From Burkholderia ambifaria AMMD (GTDB lineage: Bacteria; Pseudomonadota; Gammaproteobacteria; Burkholderiales; Burkholderiaceae), in contig NC_008392.1 of assembly GCF_000203915.1 (NCBI RefSeq), positions 1,116,001 through 1,180,000 of the forward strand: a stretch of 64,000 nucleotides of DNA. The letters run 5' to 3'. Position 1 is the first letter of the stretch, and each line of letters opens with the position of its first letter. The notes below the pieces were generated by a model, which saw nothing but the letters and a program-made list of their open reading frames with translations, was not told the origin of the DNA and ran no database searches. Below, in pieces: positions 59,801 through 64,000 of this stretch. A program made the position numbers and the translations under genes.

Positions 59801-60604
59801 TTAGAGAGAGGGGCTGTGCAACGGTGTGAGGCCGCAAACCGCTTCGCCCTCCGGCCGCCCGACCGTACCTGCGTCGGGCACGGCCGCGCGGTGCCGATGC
59901 GGCAACAAGCGGTCGAACTCCCGCTTGACGAGTCCATAGCATTCGCAGGCGTTCGCTTCGAGACCGTTGCGATCCAGCACCCGGATATGGCCGCGGCGAT
60001 GGAGGATGAGGCCTTCGCGATGCAGCTTTCCGGCCGCTTCGGTGACGCCCTCGCGCCGCACGCCGAGCATTTCCGAGATCAGTTGCTGGGTGACCGCCAG
60101 TTCGTACGAGTCGACCCGGTCGACCTCGATCAGCAGCCACCGGCAAAGTTGCTTGTTCAATGAATGGTGCCGGTTGCACGCGGCCATCTGCGCGATCTGG
60201 GTGAGCAGTGCGTGCATGTAGAGCAGCATCAGGCGCTGCATGCGCTCGGATCGCGCGAAATGGAGCCGGAGCGCCTGCGCGCTCATTCGATACGCGAAAC
60301 CGGCGTACTGCACCTGGACGCGGTTCGGCATCGCTTCGCCGCCGGTCAGGACGGGCACGCCGGTCATGCCTTCGCGGCCGACTGCGGCAACCTCGACGGA
60401 GCCGCCATTTTCCATCATGTAGAGGATGGAGATGACTGCGGTGGTCGGGAAGTAGACGTGATGGATCCGCTGCCCCGAGTCATATAGCAACTGTTCCGCG
60501 CGCAAACGAACGAGTTCGAGGTGGGGGGCGAGCGCTTGCCATTCATCGTATGGCAGTGCGCTGAGGAGGTGGTTGCCGTGAAGATCCGATTGCAGCGCCA
60601 ACAT
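59801..60604 (-). CDS. Crp/Fnr-family transcription regulator
   Basis: 267 residues. Cyclic-nucleotide-binding-like beta roll (about 20-125; YFPTTAVISILYMMENGGSVEVAAVGREG), a long dimer helix, and a C-terminal winged helix (about 170-225) with recognition helix MLGVRREGVTEAAGKL. No Cys cluster for an iron-sulphur centre, so not Fnr-like. The ligand cannot be read; the canonical cAMP-contact Arg/Ser-Thr pair is not obvious. The placement facing the polysaccharide operon suggests that it controls it; in B. cenocepacia a Crp-type protein that senses cyclic di-GMP controls an exopolysaccharide cluster, but I cannot claim orthology. Start: ATG at 60604, eight bases after GGAG. Confidence 0.85.
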   Translation of the reverse strand: MLALQSDLHGNHLLSALPYDEWQALAPHLELVRLRAEQLLYDSGQRIHHVYFPTTAVISILYMMENGGSVEVAAVGREGMTGVPVLTGGEAMPNRVQVQYAGFAYRMSAQALRLHFARSERMQRLMLLYMHALLTQIAQMAACNRHHSLNKQLCRWLLIEVDRVDSYELAVTQQLISEMLGVRREGVTEAAGKLHREGLILHRRGHIRVLDRNGLEANACECYGLVKREFDRLLPHRHRAAVPDAGTVGRPEGEAVCGLTPLHSPSL

Positions 60605-61514
60605 GTCAAGTTCTCCATCCGAAGCCGCATGTGACGCAGCTTGTTGCATCCGCATCCGGTTCGCACGGCTAGCCCTGATCCGCCGGATGAACGGCGAGCA
60701 GGGGCAGTACCGTGTCGATTCAACGCTATGCGGCCCCGATGCAGATGCTCAATTTATCGAGCAAGTGGCTAGGTTTAAAGCTAGAAACATGCCAATCGAA
60801 CGGAAAGCAAGCGCTGATATGGTGCAACGAGTTGTCCGTGCCAGCGCTTGCGGGAATACGTACACCGACGATTGCGTTGTGTTTCAATTTCGAACGCCAT
60901 TTTCCGGCGAGCGGCGCGGCGATCTTCCCAACGATTCAACCGAGGTGGTTGATTCGATTGGGTTTCCATGGCGAAGACCCGCGTACGTCCGCTGCGCATC
61001 GCACGTCAGGCGGCTGCATCTGCAGCAAATCGGCATCCGGCCGGGATCGAATTGTTTCAGAAGTGTTCACGGTGGTTTCCCTATGGCGGACCGCAGGATT
61101 CGATGTGCGGTAGGCGAGCGCCGGGTGCCTGTGCGTGAACCGCGGTCTGTCCCGATAATTCCATGGCTTTGATGGGCACGCTGCTGAATTCCGCCGTGAG
61201 CCGCAGATTGGCCCAGCCGGCCACCCTCACGATAAGCGGCGGCGCACAACGACGCTGATTGGACTGCCGACAGGACACCGTGCATCAGAAAAACTCTGGC
61301 AGTTTTTGCAGATGCGTTGTCATCTTCCAAAAATTCAGACTGGCTGAATGTGGATAAAGTACGCATCACGGAGACGCTTCAAAGCACCGGAGTGCCAGCT
61401 TCCCCTGCTTCGAGCCGGTAGCCAATGATGCAACCATCGAGCGCAGTTCAGCGCCATTGACGGTTTGCCGACAGATCCACAGTAAGGTCCCATCAGATTG
61501 AGGAGTCAATCATC
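60605..61514. other. Gene-poor region, 910 bases
   Basis: No gene is supported here. Open frames of up to 189 codons exist on the plus strand, but they have no domain, show mixed amino-acid make-up and overlap one another in different frames. GC content falls compared with the rest of the window (notably 60750-60950 and 61300-61360). It probably holds the promoter of the Crp-like gene at its left end and that of the small genes at its right end. Confidence 0.4.
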
Positions 61515-61652
61515 ATGAAGCTTGTCCTTTCGAAGGTTGCAAAGGCAATCGTGTCCGCGTGCGCCATTCAGAAGACCGACGTCATGGTCTGCAATTCGGC
61601 GGGACAGGAGATCCCGTACGTCATGTTGTTCACCATGTATGGCTTCGTCTGA
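61515..61652 (+). CDS. Possible 45-residue protein of unknown function
   Basis: ATG at 61515 lies nine bases after GAGGAG and opens 45 codons (starts MKLVLSKVAKAIVSACAIQK, ends MYGFV). It has two Cys, a basic start and hydrophobic stretches but no clean signal peptide. It precedes the DUF4148 gene by 36 bases on the same strand, so the two could share a transcript. I do not recognise it. The ribosome site and the position are the only support. Confidence 0.4.
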   Translation: MKLVLSKVAKAIVSACAIQKTDVMVCNSAGQEIPYVMLFTMYGFV

Positions 61653-61688
61653 GCGCGGAGCCACGCCTTTACAAGGAAGGAGATTCTC

Positions 61689-61988
61689 ATGCGCACGACA
61701 ATCGCAGCGATACTCTGCTTCGTCACGTGCTTCCCGTTGGCCGCAAGCGCCGATGTAGTCGATGCGGTCGATGCGGGCTGCGCCGCGGCAGGGGTCACAA
61801 GTGGAAAGACGCGCGCCGAGGTGCGGGCCGAACTCGTTCAGGCAGAACGCGACGGCTGGATTCCGACTCACTCGCGCAGGCAGCGGACCTATCCGCCCGA
61901 TATGGCGCAGGCTCGCCGGAATCGGGATGTCCGTGATGCAGGCGCCGGCGCGACGCCATCCTTGCAGGCGTCGAACCGGCAACCTTGA
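61689..61988 (+). CDS. DUF4148 small periplasmic protein
   Basis: 99 residues: a signal peptide (MRTTIAAILCFVTCFPLAASA) and the DUF4148 core SGKTRAEVRAELVQAERDGWIP followed by YPPD. Such proteins are numerous in Burkholderia and relatives; their role is unknown. Start: ATG at 61689 behind AAGGAAGGAG (six bases). It converges with the porin gene; the 75 bases between them show no clear terminator. Confidence 0.85.
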   Translation: MRTTIAAILCFVTCFPLAASADVVDAVDAGCAAAGVTSGKTRAEVRAELVQAERDGWIPTHSRRQRTYPPDMAQARRNRDVRDAGAGATPSLQASNRQP

Positions 61989-62063
61989 GCAATGACCGTG
62001 GCGTCTGCATGCCGGCGCCGACATATCGCCGCATCGTCGTGTGCACTCCAGCGCGAGCAACGC

Positions 62064-63236
62064 TCAGAATTTGTGTCGTATAGCGAGCCGATAAACCATC
62101 TGGTGGTTATTCGATGAATCTCCGGATCCGCCGATGTTGGCGACCGCCGGCGCGCCCGTCGACGATGTGCCGGAAGCGCGTTGCCAGCCGCCCGAGAAGT
62201 ACACGTCGGTACGCTTCGACAGCAGATAGTCCAGCGTGAACGCCACCTGACTGTAGTGCTGATTGCCGACGGAATTGCCTTGTGCCGTCGTGACGCTGCG
62301 CGCTTTCATGTAGTCATACGCGACGCCGACGAAAAAGGCCGGCGTGACACGGTAGTTCAAACCGATGTCATAGTTGTTGAAGATGGCCGTACCGTTCTGG
62401 AACGACGCACCGAGATTGGCGTATTGAACATTCGAATACGACGCGCTGATCGTCGCGTTTCCGATCGTGTAGGCCGCCGCGATGACGGCGTCCTGATAGG
62501 CTTGCGCGACCTGATAAGCCGAGTTCAGGGAAGAGGCCAGCAGATTGAAGCCGCTTGCATAGTTGGTGAACCATCCGTTACCTGGTGTCGATGTCGGGTG
62601 TTTGAAGTAATCGAACGCCGCGCCGATCTGAAGCGGACCATGTGTGTAGCCGACTCCAAGCGAATAGCCCGACGTCGAAGTGAAGTCGCCGGGCACGCCG
62701 CCGAGGCTATATTCGACGCCAAAGGAGAAGCCGTGGAAGTCCGGGCTCATGTAGCGCACCGAGTTGTTGAATCGCACGCTGTTACTGGTGTTGTCGAAAT
62801 CTCCCGGATGCGCGCTCGCCAGGTCGCCAACCGCCGCGGCACCGGCAAGAAACTCGGGGAAATACCACACCATGTCGTATTGACGGCCGACGGTGAGAGA
62901 ACCGTAAGCGTCGCTGCTCAGTCCGACGAAAGCTTGCCGGCCGAACGCCGTGCCGCCCTGGGCAAGTTGTCCGTTATTCACGTTGATGCCGGACTCGAGC
63001 GTAAAAATCGCCTTGAGACCGCCTCCCAGATCTTCCTTGCCGGTCAGCCCCCAGCGACTGCCGTCGATACCGTTCAGCGAGTCCATGTAGACGGCTTTGC
63101 CGCCGCCTACGTTGGTCTGGTAATGAATACCGTTGTCGATCTCGCCATAGAGCGTGACGCTGCTTTGGCTATGCGCGACGGAACTGGCCAACCCCACGAG
63201 CGAGCCGACAATGATTTCGATTTTTTTGGTTTTCAT
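62064..63236 (-). CDS. Outer-membrane porin, Gram-negative (OmpC-like) family
   Basis: 390 residues. Signal peptide (MKTKKIEIIVGSLVGLASSVAHS), then SSVTLYGEIDNGIHYQTN, the usual start of the mature Burkholderia/Bordetella 16-strand porins, GSRWGLTGKEDLGGGLKAIFTLE, GRQAFVGLSSDAYGSLTVGRQYD and a C-terminal Phe (RLAIRHKF) needed for outer-membrane assembly. Forms a general diffusion channel. It follows the MFS transporter gene by 74 bases on the same strand, so the two may be co-transcribed for uptake of one substrate. Start: ATG at 63236, five bases after GGAG. Confidence 0.93.
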   Translation of the reverse strand: MKTKKIEIIVGSLVGLASSVAHSQSSVTLYGEIDNGIHYQTNVGGGKAVYMDSLNGIDGSRWGLTGKEDLGGGLKAIFTLESGINVNNGQLAQGGTAFGRQAFVGLSSDAYGSLTVGRQYDMVWYFPEFLAGAAAVGDLASAHPGDFDNTSNSVRFNNSVRYMSPDFHGFSFGVEYSLGGVPGDFTSTSGYSLGVGYTHGPLQIGAAFDYFKHPTSTPGNGWFTNYASGFNLLASSLNSAYQVAQAYQDAVIAAAYTIGNATISASYSNVQYANLGASFQNGTAIFNNYDIGLNYRVTPAFFVGVAYDYMKARSVTTAQGNSVGNQHYSQVAFTLDYLLSKRTDVYFSGGWQRASGTSSTGAPAVANIGGSGDSSNNHQMVYRLAIRHKF

Positions 63237-63310
63237 GAGATCTCCGCAATTCAAAGGCAATACAAAAAAACAGTTCTCCTGACGTTCATCGATTCAGCGA
63301 GCGGTACGGG

Positions 63311-64000
63311 TCAGGCGGAAAAGGATTTCTTCAGGCCGCTCTTCGTCAGGCCATAGCAAGCGCCCATCAGGGCCACGCAAGCCGCGGCAATGAGTATTGG
63401 CGCTGCTGCGACGCGAAACATCGCGTCGACGGTCCAGTTGTTCGCGTACAGGACACCCGCGAGGTAGGTGCCGCCCGCGGCGCCGAGCCGACCGAATCCA
63501 TAGGCCCATGCGACGCCCGGCGCGCGCAATTCCGGGCTGTAGAAGAGCGTGCACAACGCGATCGCGCAGGTTTGTCCGCCGCTGATGCAAAAGCCGCAAA
63601 AGAAGATCGTCGTGAGTAAAGCGAGATGCGATGAGCCGATTGCTATCGAGATCGCGTACATCGACACGGCGCCGCCGACGTAGACCGCGGACAGGATTCT
63701 GTAGGGGCTCGTGCGATCCATGATGGGTCCCATCAGCAGACTGGCCACCATGCCGCCGATGATCACGGTGATGGTCGCCCAGACCACGAGCGCGGGTGGG
63801 AACGAGATGGACGCGAGAACGGTCGGCAGCCAGCTTTGCAGAAAATAGAAAGCTGCCAGGTTGATCGCGAATACGGCCCACAGCAGGAATGTCCCCACGC
63901 GGAATCGTGCGGAGAACAATCCGAGCACACTTGCGTCCGCCGGCTTCTCCTCGTGAGTAACCAGTTCGCTGTCCGATTGCAGCGTGAAATCGGGAAAGAG
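63311..64000 (-). CDS. MFS transporter, C-terminal half (runs off right edge)
   Basis: The frame is open from the right edge to the stop at 63311 (229 codons). About six membrane segments are present, with LMGPIMDRTSPYRIL (the MFS loop 8-9 motif) and a cytosolic linker rich in Asp/Glu before the first visible helix. The layout is that of the C-terminal bundle of aromatic-acid:H+ symporters (for example 4-hydroxybenzoate carriers), but the substrate is not certain without the N-terminal half. Linked by position with the porin gene downstream. Confidence 0.85.
   Translation of the reverse strand, partial: LFPDFTLQSDSELVTHEEKPADASVLGLFSARFRVGTFLLWAVFAINLAAFYFLQSWLPTVLASISFPPALVVWATITVIIGGMVASLLMGPIMDRTSPYRILSAVYVGGAVSMYAISIAIGSSHLALLTTIFFCGFCISGGQTCAIALCTLFYSPELRAPGVAWAYGFGRLGAAGGTYLAGVLYANNWTVDAMFRVAAAPILIAAACVALMGACYGLTKSGLKKSFSA

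Noticed and set aside
60603..61172. A 189-codon plus-strand frame after the Crp-like gene
   Set aside because: No ribosome site, no domain, and it competes with another frame (60712-61113) of equal lack of support.

Overview
The window is about 66% GC DNA with the codon use and gene families of a Burkholderia, most likely a member of the Burkholderia cepacia complex. This rests on the DUF4148 protein, the trimeric-type porin, the BceE/BceF-like exopolysaccharide genes and a lipopeptide locus that matches the occidiofungin/burkholdine type. No tRNA, rRNA, CRISPR array, insertion sequence or phage gene was seen.

Region 1 (1-40796, all minus strand, so read right to left) is a hybrid PKS-NRPS cluster for a glycosylated cyclic lipopeptide. 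Going downstream, it encodes a type II thioesterase, a UDP-xylose synthase, a 2,4-diaminobutyrate aminotransferase, a SyrP/TauD-like hydroxylase, then FAAL-ACP-KS-(dead AT)-half DH; luciferase-like monooxygenase-half DH-KR-ACP; KS-(dead AT)-KR-ACP-KS-AT-ACP-aminotransferase-C-A(Ser)-PCP-C; a CmlA-type di-iron beta-hydroxylase; half-C-A-PCP-E; C-A(Dab)-PCP-E-C-A-PCP-C; and the first 57 codons of a further NRPS cut by the window edge. The order of accessory genes and of amino-acid codes (Ser, X, Dab, X) is what the occidiofungin pathway predicts: a xylosylated polyhydroxy beta-amino C18 acid followed by Ser, beta-hydroxy-Tyr, Dab and Gly. Most of the large genes overlap by 4-13 bases and are probably translationally coupled. 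The most unusual architecture is a dehydratase domain cut in two between adjacent genes, with a complete flavin monooxygenase fused to the front of its second half.

Region 2 (41846-60604) is an exopolysaccharide locus. It holds a Wza-type outer-membrane exporter, an ATP-grasp ligase, an overlapping FAD oxidoreductase, a polysaccharide deacetylase, a Wzc-type tyrosine kinase, a Wzy-like polymerase, an inverted pair (secreted glycoside hydrolase and GT4 glycosyltransferase), an initiating undecaprenyl-phosphate sugar transferase, another GT4, a MurJ/Wzx-type flippase, and a bifunctional mannose-1-phosphate guanylyltransferase. A Crp-family regulator faces back towards it. Several of its intergenic gaps hold perfect hairpins. 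The ATP-grasp/oxidoreductase/deacetylase trio is not part of a standard Wzx/Wzy pathway and is the best candidate here for an undescribed modification system.

Region 3 (60605-64000) holds a largely gene-free stretch, a possible 45-residue protein, a small periplasmic DUF4148 protein, an outer-membrane porin, and the C-terminal half of an MFS transporter that runs off the right edge.
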